Assembly: GCA_963970005.1 (NCBI GenBank)
Contig: CAXAMN010023729.1
Coordinates: forward strand, 571,551-635,550
Length of the DNA stretch: 64,000 nt
Direction: 5' to 3'
Source: Durusdinium trenchii
Taxonomy: Eukaryota > Sar > Dinophyceae > Suessiales > Symbiodiniaceae
Notes under the pieces: model-generated
Told to the model about the DNA's origin: nothing
What the model saw: only the letters and a program-made list of their open reading frames with translations
Database searches by the model: none
Position numbers and translations under genes: made by a program
Shown: positions 1 to 11,719 of the stretch, one piece after another
Layout: each line of letters starts with the position of its first letter
Position numbering within the stretch: the stretch's first letter is position 1

Positions 1-2846
1 CATTATGCACTATTATAATTAATATAGTTGTCATCAGGTTTTGCAGTTTAGATCATTCAGTCTTGTTGCAAGGACATAACCCTTCCTCCACTCAGCTGGA
101 CGGTTTTCACCTTAGAGGTCCAAGAGAACCCCCCAGAATCCAAGTGTCCACGTTTGCTGGTTTGATGTGGTTGTTCTGTTCCTTTGTTTTCCACGTGTGT
201 GACCACTCACCAGCGTCCTGGGCGGTCCATTGGAGGCGAAGATTATGGCTAAGAACAAGAGTGGCCAGACCCTCAGTTCTGACCGACCGATGCCCAGACC
301 GGCTTTCAAGGCAGGCGCATGGCCAGGGCACTGGCCGCCTTGGCCAGGCGATTCGAGTTCGGGTGCTATTTTAATTTTACCAAAAATGCCAAAGAACGAC
401 GCTCATGGTTTATACACAATCATTTTTACACTACACTACAGGGCTTAAAGTATTTCTTCCGGCTATTTTGAAAGCAATGGAGTCCTAGGGCCCTAGGGCT
501 GTGACCCACATTTACATCAAAGGCTTGTGCAGAGTGTGTGCAGGGTACAGGTAGCGTTCTTGCCTGTTTCATAACAAAAGGTGTTGTGTTCCGCTCGAGG
601 CCACATGGTCATGCTTTTCCAGAACGGGGAATGCAACATAGAAGGGGATGCAAGCCCAAGGCTAAACAAAAATGGTAGAGTATTTCTCCCAGGACATCGC
701 AGATACCTCAGGCTGTCCTACTCGACCTGGTAGGATTTCTTCTCCGCTTCTAAAGAGGCCACGATCTTCTCGTGACAGTGGATGCCAGACGGTCCACGGT
801 CCAAGATGGTCCGAGATGGCGGATTTGTGAAGTCGTGCTCAGCGAGGTCGGATCGGGGTGGCCACTGATGCACATACGTATAGATGACAGTCTATGCTTA
901 GTCGGATGATTGTTTGGGAGTCGGGCTTCTTGCTCACCTCCAGCTCTCAGCACAGGGATTTGGGTTGAGTCTTTGAATCCACCTGGGGCGCAACAGTGGC
1001 CATCTTGGATCTGGCATCGCCACGAGTGGACCCAAACCGCCAGGCGATCAGAATTTACTCAGCCAGGCTCCCCGTGTACCCGGGGCCCGCTAAGTTCTGT
1101 TTTTTTTCCGCCTGCCCGTTGGGACTGAAACCGGCAAAAGCACAAAGCTGGGGGGGGGGAGCGTTTGGCTGTGGTAAGGAATCTGAAGCCTCAGAGATCA
1201 TGTTTCAATCACAGAGAACCGTCATATCTCACTCGGGTTGATTTGTTTTGTCAAAGGAACTCTAAAGGATTAGGAAGGCTAGACACTGGAAGAGCAGTGA
1301 AGCACGGCAGCAGTGGAGCTTGCTGTAGAGAATGCAGACACTAAGGCTAGAGAGATCTAGAGAGGCTAAAGGCCCCTTGTAGGCATTAGGATACAGCGAT
1401 ATTAGTAGGAAGTTCCAACTCTTAGCGGATTACTGCCTTCAGATAGGAGCCCGCTCCAGATGGTGGCACTGGTGACGTGTTTTGCTGGATGATTCGATGC
1501 AATCTTAGGATGATTCGGGTCCGGTAGAGTACGTAATGTACTTCAGCAGCTCAGCTAGTTTCGTTACTCCAACTGCCCGAGAAATTGGATAGCGATTCAT
1601 TGAGTGCTCACTATGGCGGCATGGAACTGAGGCTGCGACATCAGTGCAATTATAGTATGTTTTTCCGGGTAACATAGGACCACTGAAAAGTGAATACGGA
1701 TGCCCTTCTTAGGTGCCTGTGTGTGTGTTTGTGCTATCAGAGAATAGTAATAGATGAGAATAGTTACTAGACGATGTTAGAGGAGAATACTCAGTGGTAC
1801 ACTTGGAGATGTGGCGTTGTTGCAGCAGGGGATGCATTGCTACTGATTCAGGCGGTTTTCAGAGTAATTAGCCCATTGGTCAGGTGTGCATCCAGAAAGA
1901 TGTTGGTCGGAAGACTCAACATCGAGCCTTTTATAAATGCTCGAGGAGGAAGCCACCCAGCCCGGTCCAGTTGACTTTGCTGGAAGAGCACGCTGCCGGC
2001 ACGATTCTCCGATTCTCCGCGGGTTGGGTGAGTCTGCTGAGCACTCGGCAAGGCTGAAGTTCATACCTAGAGTCTAGAGCCCTGGACTTCTGGGTTGTCA
2101 CTTGTGAGGCCTCACGTTGCTTGAACGTTTGTACCTGATATTTACCTCGCCGCACCAGCAAACTCCCAGTCACAAAAAACCCACCAAAATATCTCAAGTC
2201 AGGCAGTCTTCCTCCCGCCCTCCTCCAGTCTTCCGGAAAGTCCTCCCCAAACCAAAAAGAATGGAACCACTTCTTCCCCGAAAAATGTTTGTCCTTCTTC
2301 CCCCGATCTATCCAGGCATTCCAGGCCTTGCCTTGGGCGGCCTGGACGCTGCCAGCTCCGCAGCGGCCTCGCAGATCGCGGCCGCGCAGTGCCGTGGACG
2401 GAGACGACAGTTCGTCAACCGGGACCACGAAGGCAGTAGTCGTTTTGGACGCCTAAGCGTCCTTGCTACTAGTAGTAACCGATGCCGCTGCCCTTGTTAC
2501 TAGTAGCTTCTTGTTACTAGCTTGCTAGAGCATCCGAGTGCTGGAAGAGCTGAATAGACTGGAGTGCTGGCGCACTTCGGAAGGCACTTCTTTCTCCAGA
2601 CTAGTCTTCAAGCTTTAGATGAAGTGTTTGTTCTGTGTCAGTACTGCCACCATCAAGTATAGATCAGGTTATAATAAGGAACATTTAAGAATTGTTTTTT
2701 GGTCTATACTAGTCTATCTACATCTATCTACTGTGACCCCGAAATGCACTAGCCCACACATTCAGATATTGTAAATTGTATCCATGCATTGAGGGACCAC
2801 TCTACCTCCTTCTTTTTTCGATTTTTGATCTCTTGACCTCCGCTGC
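1..2846. other. Upstream host region, no firm gene
   Basis: I see no convincing gene here. Open frames are short and overlap on both strands. A 9-bp G run lies near 1149. A GC-rich stretch near 2320-2395 reads GLALGGLDAASSAAAS on the plus strand and is followed by a GT donor context. It could be an upstream exon of the gene starting at 2847, because its Ala/Gln-rich style matches, but I cannot join it securely. Confidence 0.4.
2463..2526 (-). repeat. Copy of ACTAGTAGTAACAAG dispersed repeat
   Basis: This segment contains, in reverse orientation, the same words (GTTACTAGTAGC, TTCTTGTTACTAG, GCGTCCTTGCTACTAGTAG) that occur at 49536-49715 and 54985-55062. It looks like a short dispersed, MITE-like repeat family with a palindromic ACTAGT core. 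Confidence 0.6.
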
Positions 2847-5222
2847 ATGTCACAGACTCCAAGGCTCGCTGCCGCGGCACAGCAGCAGCAATTGGCAATC
2901 CAACTGTACTATCAACAGTGGCTCAGCTGCTACCAGGTAGGTTGGTGTTGGTGTTGGTTCAACAGGTGAAATGTGGAACACGTGGGGTGTTCTCCACGTA
3001 TCTGGCCGGAAGATTGACCTGACGATTCCATGGTGTTGATGTGTCGTTTGTTTTTTGACTGGGGCCTCAGCAAATGACGGCCATGTGGCAAGGTATAGGT
3101 TATGGTTATTATAGTATAGTTAACTCCCTTCCAGTGGTGCCTTTTTGTCCCATCTCAGTTGACCTTCCAGGCCCGGGCGCTTCTATTTGCATATTAGACA
3201 TAAGATGACAGAAGTCTGACATGTAGGTTCGATGCTTTCTCAAGCTGCAAAACCTCATCTCCCAAGTCAGGCTTATCACTTGCTTCCAATTAGGCTTTTC
3301 CACCACAACTGCCCCAAAATCCCTCCAACAAAATCCACCCACGAAAACGAAAACCATTAAGAAGAATACATGCAAAGAATTAGGAACAAGACACGGGTTC
3401 CACAAACGGATCCAACGAGCGTTGCTACGAGCACCGACGAACCTCGCCCTCCTGTGAGCCAAGGCTCGCGGCCCAACAAGTGGCCGCTCAGCAGCTGGCG
3501 GCATCGTTGGCGGTCCAGGCCCTTTTGGGACGGATGAAAGCGGAAAGGCCGAGAATCTCGACGGGGGAACCAGTGATATACGACCGATCGGTCAGCCTGC
3601 CAGCTTCGTCGACCAGAAAGCTCGTTTTCCAAATCTGAATGGCTGAGTGGTTTAAAATTCCTCCCAGGACCCCAGATGACCCCAGCCCTTTCAGTCCTTT
3701 CAGGGTCCACCGATGCAAGGCGCCCACCGACCCAGCCGCTGCCGCTGCTGCCGCCGCGGCCGCGGGCGCCCTGCCCGGCGCCGTGCCCGGTGCCGTGCCC
3801 GCGGCTCCGTCGCCGGGCGCGGACCCCGCGCTGGCGGCCGCCATGGCGTTGACGGCCTCCGGAGGCGGTGGACGGAGAGCGAGAAGTGGGGGAGGGGAAG
3901 GGTGTTTTTTCGGGGGTGTTGTGGTGTGCAAGCCGTCACAGGGATTGGATGGGTTTTGGGTATCCAATATCAAGACAGCACATCCTCTTGGGACGATTGG
4001 TTTCTGACCGATGATGTGATGGGATATCAGTGGCCCACGGAGTAGCATTGTGATTGACCCTACTGTGCCGCTGAACACGGCAAAAGCACCATACCATTCA
4101 CAAAGATGACTGGTGCGAGATGAATGGACGTCCAGTTGGTGGCGTAGAAGATTCTGTCGTTCAACATGTTTCATGAATTATCCCACTGGAGTACAACCAT
4201 ATCGATGATACTTTTTGGGGGGGGGGATGGCTTCAACCACCACCCAAGACTGTGTGAACTGGGAATCACCCATGTAATTGTCTAATTGACATTTCATCCA
4301 CCAGTTCATCCACCCACCACGGTGCAGGTCTTGAAGGCTTGGCAGCTGCTGCCCCACCTGCCGCGGCTCCGCCGGTCGCACCGGTTCCGGGTGCTGACCC
4401 CACTCTGGCGCCGCCCATGCCGCCGATGTCACCCACCGATCCCATGGGGATGCCGCCCCCACACATGCCGCCGATGCCACCACAGGACGGGGGCTCTGGG
4501 GACGGTTTGGTTTGGACCAAGAGTGTCAGACATGAAGCATCATATTCCGATATTGGTTCAGATATTCTGAACTCGCATGGGAGCATTAGCGTTCCGAGTT
4601 TCTCTGGAATTGAATGTTTGGGGCCTGGCGTTGTTCCAACAGATGTTGCTTGGAGCAGGAAGATCCCGGCGCCATGGCCTTCCCTCCTCCTGCCTTTCCA
4701 GACCTCTCCGCCCCGCCGCCCACCTTCCCCGACCTCACGGGCGGTCCAGCACCTGGGGCTCCGACGTTTCCGGACCTCACCGGTGGCGGGAACGTGGGAA
4801 TGACCAAATCAGCACCTCCACGGCCACCAAATGAGGCGTATGCCGGGCTGAAGGGGGATGGGAAGGGGATGTTCCCACCTGACTGGGGAAAGTGGGAGAA
4901 GGGCTTTGATGGAAAGGGATGTGGAGATGGCAAAGGATTTGGAGATGGAAAGGGATGGGGTGGTGATGCTTGGGGTGGAGGTGACGTCTGGACTAACGGC
5001 AAGGGCTGTGGCGATGGAAAAGGTTTTGATGGCTTTGGAGATGGCAAAGGCTTCGACAAGGGCTGGGGTGGCAAGGGCTGGGGCGATGGAAAAGGCTGGG
5101 GTGACGGGAAAGGATGGAATGATGGAAAGGGTTGGGGAGGGCCAAAGGGTTGGGACAAGGGAAAGGGATTCGGCAAAGGAAAGGGCTGGGATGGCAAGGG
5201 CCCGGGCTATGCTCCCTACTGA
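2847..5222 (+). CDS. Low-complexity Ala/Pro/Gln-rich protein with GDGKGW-repeat C-terminus (multi-exon)
   Basis: Function not recognised. A plus-strand gene can be assembled from exons at about 2847-2936 (starts ATGTCACAG, Gln/Ala-rich, donor GTAGGT), 3459-~3600 (acceptor TGTGAG; Gln/Ala-rich, continues with QALLGRMKAERPR), ~3700-3867 (poly-Ala, ends GGC-G before GTGGAC), 4328-~4504 (acceptor GTGCAG; Pro/Met-rich) and ~4656-5222. The 3867/4328 join keeps phase (G+GT). The final exon encodes three PTFPDL-type Pro-rich repeats, then about 110 residues of GDGKGW/GWGGKGW repeats, ending in TGA after APY. Gly-Lys-Gly-Trp-rich tails are common in dinoflagellate proteins and may bind RNA, but that is inference. 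The fourth donor is ambiguous: CAG|GACGGG, a GA donor, would keep phase with the last exon. The true start may lie upstream. Confidence 0.6.
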
Positions 5223-7023
5223 GCGGACGAATTTGAGAAGTAGAAAGCATCTTGTTGATGGCTTTGGGCTGCCACCATGAAGCTGCCATCCATATCCGAG
5301 ACCACAGAGTGTTGGGGAAATCACTGGATTTGTGACTCTTGCCTGTGGCACGTCCTGGCCTCAACAACGCGCAGACGCGAGAAGAATCATCTCGCAGCCA
5401 AAGAGTTTGGTGATCAACGCGTCTCGGGCAGTTTGAAGTGGTCGCATACAGGCGAATAGAAAGGAGAAAACCATGAGTCAATGTTATGATTTATGATGCT
5501 TTTTGGACATGTTATCACTCGGATTCAATGTTATTCACTGTTACAAGAGATGAGATGTTATTATGATGTCTTTATTTGACATGATTCAATTCAATGCTGC
5601 CATCGGACAAGACACCACGGACCTTTTTGCTGTAGAGCACTGAACATTTGTAGAGGTTTTCTGCGTCTCCTCTGCCCCAAGTACCACTTGCACACGCTGC
5701 AAGGCTTCTTTGAGTTCTATGTTGTTTCTGCTTACTGCTTCACACGCTTTCCAGACGAAGATTGGCTCACGCAACAGTCCGACTGAAGCTCTTAGTACGT
5801 AGCTTGGTGGCTTAGTGGCTTAGTGTGAATCGGTTTCTGGGTGTAGAAGTTTGAGCATCCAGCACGAATGACAGAAGTCGTAGGGTGCAACAATTGTGTT
5901 GCCCAGGAAGCGAGCTACAAAACCACTTAAATTCCTACCATTTCACCTAGGCAGCTCAGGGTTGTACTGAGGGAACCAGACACCAGCTAGTAGCTCTTCT
6001 TCAAACTGCCCGGCGCTGAGCCACAAGAGGGTCAGTCTCTGCGAAGCGACAAGCTCGCTCGCTTCGTGACCGTGGAAACACGGCGCCCAGCAACATGGAG
6101 ACATAGAGATCGTCACAGATCCCGACATGGGTTCTGCGGACCTGGTCACACGGCCATGACACTGTCAAGATGTGGTGTTTGGGGTTGGGGTTGGGGTTGG
6201 TTGTGTTTGATCATACGAACCAACTGCAGATCAACCGGATCCATGTGGTCATCCAGTACGCTGAACAGAGCCTCTTGGGTTTATGATATATATATATATG
6301 TGATGTTCTTGTTACTTGCAGTTCCTGTCACTGCTTCAGCTAGGGAAATGAGTTTATCAATTTAACCTTGAAGGCTGCGGATATATTGTACACGTCTCAA
6401 CTCCAAATGGTGATATTGTTGCCGCGTCACACATAAATGCATGCACATTGCAACCTGTCGAAAAGGTTTTCTCTTGGATCCTCAATGGCGACCTTGGGAT
6501 TTCATCCCTGGCTGATGCGTTTGCAGCACTTTGCAACTGGCGATGTTTGAGAACTCAAACTGACCAAGCGAACAGTAAACTTAGTAAACCACAAGAACCG
6601 CATCAAAACAATGCTTGGGCGACGTCACAGGAGAGTCGTCTCACGAGGAATCTTGAATCCTCGCTATCAAAAAAGAACGCTAGACCCGATGGCCGCTGCA
6701 CTGCGCGCTTGTGGAGTGTCGAGCATATGTTCGGCGGGTTTGTGGACCCTTGTAATTATAGCTTTTGAATGTCTTAATGAGGGTTGCTGATCATTGGCAC
6801 GAATCTCTCAACCACCTCGCTTGCATGATGTTTGTTGAGAGTCGGGTTTGTTGAGAGTCGGTGTGATCATCAAACCGGGGGTTCGGAGCTGAGACCATCA
6901 GCGATGCACAATCAGAGAACATGGGACAACCATCCTTGTTGAAGGCCTGAAAGTGGGTTCTATTGCACTGGAGCGCGGAGGTCTCATTGAGATTCTTGGT
7001 CCACAAATAAGAACAAGGCCCCA
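5223..7023. other. Host spacer with microsatellites
   Basis: There is no confident gene. The region contains a (TTGGGG)-type stretch at 6178-6203, an (AT)n tract near 6286-6299 and scattered short open frames on both strands. One plus-strand frame (6448-6768) is 106 codons long but has no recognisable motif and no supporting splice structure. Confidence 0.45.
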
Positions 7024-7091
7024 TATATATACCTTCGCAACCCGTTACCTTCTTTTTTTTGGGTGGAGAAAAATAAGATAGCTTTTATAAA
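7024..7091 (+). repeat. Element 1 left terminal inverted repeat
   Basis: Starts TATATATACCTTCGC and continues through CTTCTTTTTTTTGGGTGG to the AAGATAGCTTTT region. It pairs imperfectly with the reverse complement of 23454-23521. The first 11 bases are identical and the poly-T and GGnTG blocks are in register. A stem of the form AGCTTTTATAAAAAAAAGCT follows just inside (about 7080-7104). Confidence 0.6.
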
Positions 7092-7247
7092 AAAAAGCTA
7101 TGTTTTACAATTCCTTGAATCTTTGTGCTCTGACTGGGAATGCAATGAACTGCATAATGTTGCATCCATGTCACAATTCACAGGTAAATAATGGATCCCA
7201 ACCCCTGGTGTGTGATCCCAACTGACCATGGAGCGCGCCAAAACTTT

Positions 7248-9092
7248 TCACCCCAAGAGGCCAGCCTTGGTAAAAGCTGTAAATGCTGCAACGAGATACC
7301 TTTCAAGGGATCTTTGTGCTACCAGGCGGATGTTCACACGGCGGCTTAACCGGGAAGCTCTCCCAACCGTGTCCTCATCCATTTGACACCCCCACATTGT
7401 GGGGTTCACAGCAACTTTTGCTGTGGACCCCTGCCGCTGCACAGTGATCATGATATGGTGAAACATATGTAGCTTCGGGTAAAGAGGGTAAAGGTGCTGC
7501 CTCCCAGCATTGAACATTGCAGCTGCCATAGTGGCATAGCAATCCAGGAAAGCCAAGCCCTGCGTCGCAACAAAAGCAGCCTGCTCCTCTGTCAAAAAAG
7601 CTCCACTTCTGTAAAGCACAGAAAACATGGCGTTCATTCTGTATGTCACAGCACGACACTTCATGGAGTAACCATCTGGATCACGAGGAAGTGTTCCCAA
7701 AAAATCCACCAGCCACAACATGAAATTGCTTGTAAGGGCACCCTTGTGCCAATGACCCATGGCACCAGTGGCATCATTGTAGGAAATCAAGTACGAGCTG
7801 ATTCGACTAATGTGGGCCTGCTTCTTGTTCGAACAGCACCATGCAAGATATTCCGTTGTCATGAAGTCAAATTTTGCCTCCAAGTTCGGACAAGGCATAA
7901 AAGGCATCATGAGTTGAAGAACACTGCATATCCAAGATTTGCCAATGCCAAGATGACAAATGTGCCATACATCACTCTTGAAGAAGTCTGCCGGGTCCTC
8001 AGTGTCATGCAAAAGGTGCTTGATGACTGCTGGGCACCGAGTCCATGGCAACTTCACTGCCACAGTGCTGAGCCACGTTGGATCAGCTGTGGAAAGCTCT
8101 TCAGCTGGATACATTCGAGTACCTGCAAGGCAATACGGGCAAACTCCTTTTGGTGCACCACGCTCTTCACCCCTCTTGGCAGTTGTGTTGTAAGCACGGT
8201 AAAAACGTCCAACCTTCGAAAGGTAGGGTGCATCACCCTTCACCCCCAGGATGACCACCCTGAAGGTCTCATGACCTCGCGCCACATCCACATAACCTTG
8301 CTCTAGCAGTTTCCGGCAAGATTTGGCTGTGTGTTCCATCGCACTGTTGAACAGCTCCGGGTTGCCATCATAAGCAGACTTTGGAATTGTATGTACAATC
8401 CATCTGGTCGTGAACGAATGACCAGCAAAGTTGACCTTCAAATCCCGTGATGTGCCTGCATGGTTAACCCGCTTCTGATCATAGCCCCGCCCAAGTGCAG
8501 ATTGAAGTGAAGTCACAAGCATTGCACCCTTTTTCAGGGTGCGCCCCTCATCACCATGCAACACAAATGCTGCGGTTCTACTCAAGTCCACATCGTCCCG
8601 GTCAAATAGACCAAAGGTTGGATGGACCTTGCGGTACAACTGCCAAAACTCTAACCAATTCTGACAAGCCCCATCATAGTCATGAAGACCACAGCCAGCA
8701 AGCACTGGCCAAAGCCCCTTATCAACCAGAAAACGAAGCCACGACGCAGGCGATATCCAAGGTATTTTTGCTCCGTTGCAAAGAATGGTCCTGATTGGTA
8801 TATCTAGCTTCGTTTTTTGTTTCTTGATGGTTCGGTGAACATCACGTTCAGAATGGGTCACACCACATCTTGCCCACTCTGACACACCCTTGCTAATTGC
8901 TTTGCTCTTCCCCATGTCAGTCTCAACAGCTGCAGCCGTCTGGATTTGGCTGACGCAACTGGCCTCAGACGCCAGCATCCAGAAGAACAGCAAAGACATT
9001 CCAGATGGGGCAAGCAAGAGAAGAATCAACAACATGATATGACATATGACTCTCTTCAACACAGCCTTCTTCAAGTTCAACACATCTTTCAA
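7248..9092 (-). CDS. DDE transposase of element 1 (CACTA/Tnp2-like, 3'-terminal long exon)
   Basis: This 614-codon open frame is the largest in the window. By eye it fits CACTA-type (Tnp2-like) DDE transposases. HGDEGRTLKKGAM (about residues 175-190) supplies a first catalytic Asp. GVKGDAPYLSKVG supplies the second, followed by a CPYC zinc-knuckle-like pair. DVWHICHLGIGKS resembles the D-x-x-H helix of the family. The C-terminal part has NPTMWGCQMDEDTVGRASR. The homologous blocks in element 2 are YGDAAK, ELKGDW, CYRC and HVINLGI. The protein would act in the nucleus, binding element ends and cutting DNA. The N-terminal 40 residues (hydrophobic) may be intron read-through, and the real exon may begin near MGKSKAISKG (about residue 60). 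No frameshift is seen, so it may be intact. Confidence 0.65.
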   Translation of the reverse strand: MKDVLNLKKAVLKRVICHIMLLILLLLAPSGMSLLFFWMLASEASCVSQIQTAAAVETDMGKSKAISKGVSEWARCGVTHSERDVHRTIKKQKTKLDIPIRTILCNGAKIPWISPASWLRFLVDKGLWPVLAGCGLHDYDGACQNWLEFWQLYRKVHPTFGLFDRDDVDLSRTAAFVLHGDEGRTLKKGAMLVTSLQSALGRGYDQKRVNHAGTSRDLKVNFAGHSFTTRWIVHTIPKSAYDGNPELFNSAMEHTAKSCRKLLEQGYVDVARGHETFRVVILGVKGDAPYLSKVGRFYRAYNTTAKRGEERGAPKGVCPYCLAGTRMYPAEELSTADPTWLSTVAVKLPWTRCPAVIKHLLHDTEDPADFFKSDVWHICHLGIGKSWICSVLQLMMPFMPCPNLEAKFDFMTTEYLAWCCSNKKQAHISRISSYLISYNDATGAMGHWHKGALTSNFMLWLVDFLGTLPRDPDGYSMKCRAVTYRMNAMFSVLYRSGAFLTEEQAAFVATQGLAFLDCYATMAAAMFNAGRQHLYPLYPKLHMFHHIMITVQRQGSTAKVAVNPTMWGCQMDEDTVGRASRLSRRVNIRLVAQRSLERYLVAAFTAFTKAGLLG

Positions 9093-9331
9093 TGTGGAAG
9101 CACAACACTGCTAAACGACCAAATCAGCTGGAGATGGAAGAAAGAAACCTGTTTGCAGGCTTGCGCAGGCAATATTTTCAACAAATGCACGTATGTTGCA
9201 AAATTGCTTGGCTGGCTTGCACTTCACAAAATGATTCAAACTTAACAGGCCACATGCTCACACGCATTCATAAATACGTGGCTTCAACTGAACCCTTGCA
9301 ATCTAATTGAAGCACTGCACTCGAATTTGTT

Positions 9332-10252
9332 CTAAAGCCCAGCGCCTGAACTCCTTACTTGCATGCTGGGCCGTTTGTATGATTTGTACACAACATATGT
9401 CAAGTATGGTCCACTCACATCCAGCATGGTTTCTCCACCACGGTGAATATTCTTGCATCCTTGCAAGCCTCATTGCACAGCAATCTAAACTGGAAGGGCA
9501 ATCATCCAACGCACAAACAAAAGCAAACTTGCAATAGAAAGACACGCTCACAAGAAAACCAACTACTGGGAGAAAACCACTGCAAACAGGTAACCCTGGA
9601 ATTTGTCAATGAGAGCAGCTTCAAGAAAAGCAGGCCCATGACAATTAGATGATCCATAAAGGACTATCATATGGTCGAACTTGTCTCCACGAGAGTGCTT
9701 GTATCCAAACTTGGAATTGTGCCACCTAGTTGATGCATCGTGAGTGATGCCAAACTTGAATGTAAGCGGTTGAAGTTTGGACACCAGTTGTTCGAAGACA
9801 CGCACAGCATGTTCCAAGATCCGACCTGCATTGGATCCTGGCTTCGGCAGCTCCATGGTCAGTTCAGGGTCCACTTCAATTTTGTGAAACACATCCCGTG
9901 AGCGGGGAAGGTTCTTGAGGTCATCATGTTGTAAGTAATCATCTTTCCATGCCAGAGAACTTTGGGAACCATGGTTTGCCCTCTTCTTTTCAACCTCCAG
10001 GGGCAAATTCCGGTACAACAGGTGTGACCAGTCTGTGTGCCCATGGGTTGAGCTTCTGACTCGTTTCACTGACTTGCATGGCCATGGGAATGGCGCAAGT
10101 TCATCCTTAGATGAAGTCAGAAAACACAGTGGTACAATGTTATATACATCCCACAAACCACCACACACACAGGAACACAGCCACACTCCAATGCTAAGGT
10201 TTTCAGAAAGGCACCGATCGATGACAGGTGAGCAACTCCACCAGCTCATCAT
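9332..10252 (-). CDS. GIY-YIG-like nuclease-fold protein carried by element 1 (two exons)
   Basis: Two exons join in phase: about 10252-9595 (ends CAG-G before GTTACC) and 9468-9332 (acceptor AATGAG, starts GC-TTG), giving ...LIDKFQ-GLQGCKN... . The core reads LTFKFGITHDASTRWHN, then a hydrophobic strand (HMIVLYGSSN), the acidic helix FLEAALIDKF, and after the splice GCKNIHRGGET and a Tyr-rich C-terminal strand (YLTYVVYKSYKRPS). This fits the T5orf172-like branch of GIY-YIG domains: a KxGIT strand, then Arg, Glu, Asn and Gly-Gly-Glu. Activity is inferred. The N-terminal half has a basic/acidic linker and no other known domain. The start is uncertain because residues 1-45 may be intron. It lies just upstream of the transposase in transcription order. 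Confidence 0.55.
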
Positions 10253-11700
10253 CAGAGGAATCCATCATACATGGCAGCTTCCCCAACGCTATAAAGATGT
10301 TGGATGTTGTTAAAAAATACTACCACCGTGCCCTTAAAACAATTGAAGTATGGAGGTGCACTGTCCTGAATCCAAACCCCTGTATGGATGTTTTCTTCAT
10401 GCACTGCAGTGGTTCATGAAACACCAAAAAAACATATTTGAATTATTGAATTTGAAACTCTAGAAGTTCAGTTATCATCACCACTTCCCATGTTGTGCTA
10501 TATTGATTTCTTTGCAAAAGCAAGAACCAAAACCCTGCACTTGCCAGTCAGCGTCAAACACCATGAGTTGTCACTAGAGCCTTCACTGGCCATGCCATGT
10601 GCGCTGAGCCAGTGACCCCTTCTCCAATATTGGCAGCAAATCGCTTCGCAGATTCACCAACGAGACCTGGCATGGTGAAGAGTCGCCAAACAATGATAGA
10701 TTTTCAGAGTACTGGATGGTAAAGGACAAGTGTCTTTGTAGGTCTTGGGGGTTGTGAAAGGAACTACACTGTCTACAGAGTCAACAAAAAGAGAAACACC
10801 AAATTACTTAATCAGGCATCAGTTCTTTTCTTTTGACTTTTTTCCCCTGGCACATTTGGACATGGCTTCAACCTAAAGTTGGCATCCGTGCGGCGCAATC
10901 CCGCATACATATGCACACCTTACACTGTATATTTGATGACTTGGTTTCATTGATGCCGAACCACTGAAAGCATTACCAAACACCTATATAATGTCATGTG
11001 GCCACGGTGTGCATTGCATGAACTACCTAAGCACCACATCGAAGGCCTTCAAAAGCCAAATGGAGCGTGTTTATAAAACACACCCCACAACTCCTTGAGT
11101 TTTCACAGCAAAATGTGTCATGTGCTGACCTACAGAACCTCAGCACACCCTGCCCAAAGCATCTCCGTGCTTTATTACGCTTCAGGCTTCACTTCCTCCT
11201 TCTTGACCTTCTGGAAATGCTTCTTGGCACTCCTGGGAATCAGTCCGTTTCTTCATGCATTGCCACTTTGGATGCATGACATTCCATGTCCAGGGAGGGA
11301 AAAAAACTGAGCAGCCTGAGTGCTATTGCTTTGAGCCCCCCACCGAATCTTTGCTTCACTCTGAGCCACTTTGGTGCACCTAGCAATCAGTGCTGTACCA
11401 TGTTGATTTTTTTGGCTGGCATTGATTTGATTGCAAATTGTAACCATGAACGAACACTGTCAGCAGTTTTCAAGGCACACAAAGGTAGAGCCCTTCAACA
11501 TGGTCTCCGCTTCCTTGCACCACCTGAAGAAAACATTGTTGGAACTCAAGTTACCAAGTTTGTATTAAGCGAACAGTACTGGCCAAAATGCAGTGTCACC
11601 ATTTCTGATACATGCAATCAAGTTACACTTCATTGTGATCATCTCGCTCACCCTTTGCCACATGCTCAGATAACTTGTTGTATTCGGCGTCCAACACTTG
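10253..11700. other. Element 1 internal region without a firm gene
   Basis: Short open frames occur on both strands but none has a motif, consistent codon bias or a supported splice join. An AAAAAAACATATT motif near 10428-10440 resembles the AT-rich palindromes seen elsewhere in element 1. This may be intron plus intergenic spacer. Confidence 0.35.
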
Positions 11701-11719
11701 AAGGTCATGGTTGAGCTGG

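Noticed and set aside
3636-3700. TGGCTGAGTGGTTTAAAATTCC, like the 5' half of a Ser/Leu tRNA
   Set aside because: No B box, no acceptor-stem pairing, and it lies in or next to an intron of the 2847-5222 gene.
4586-5197. Minus-strand 203-codon Pro/Ser/Phe-rich frame
   Set aside because: Antisense of the GDGKGW repeats of the plus-strand gene.
6178-6203. TTGGGG repeats resembling a telomere
   Set aside because: Only about three units, and dinoflagellate telomeres are reported as TTTAGGG-type. A simple microsatellite is enough.
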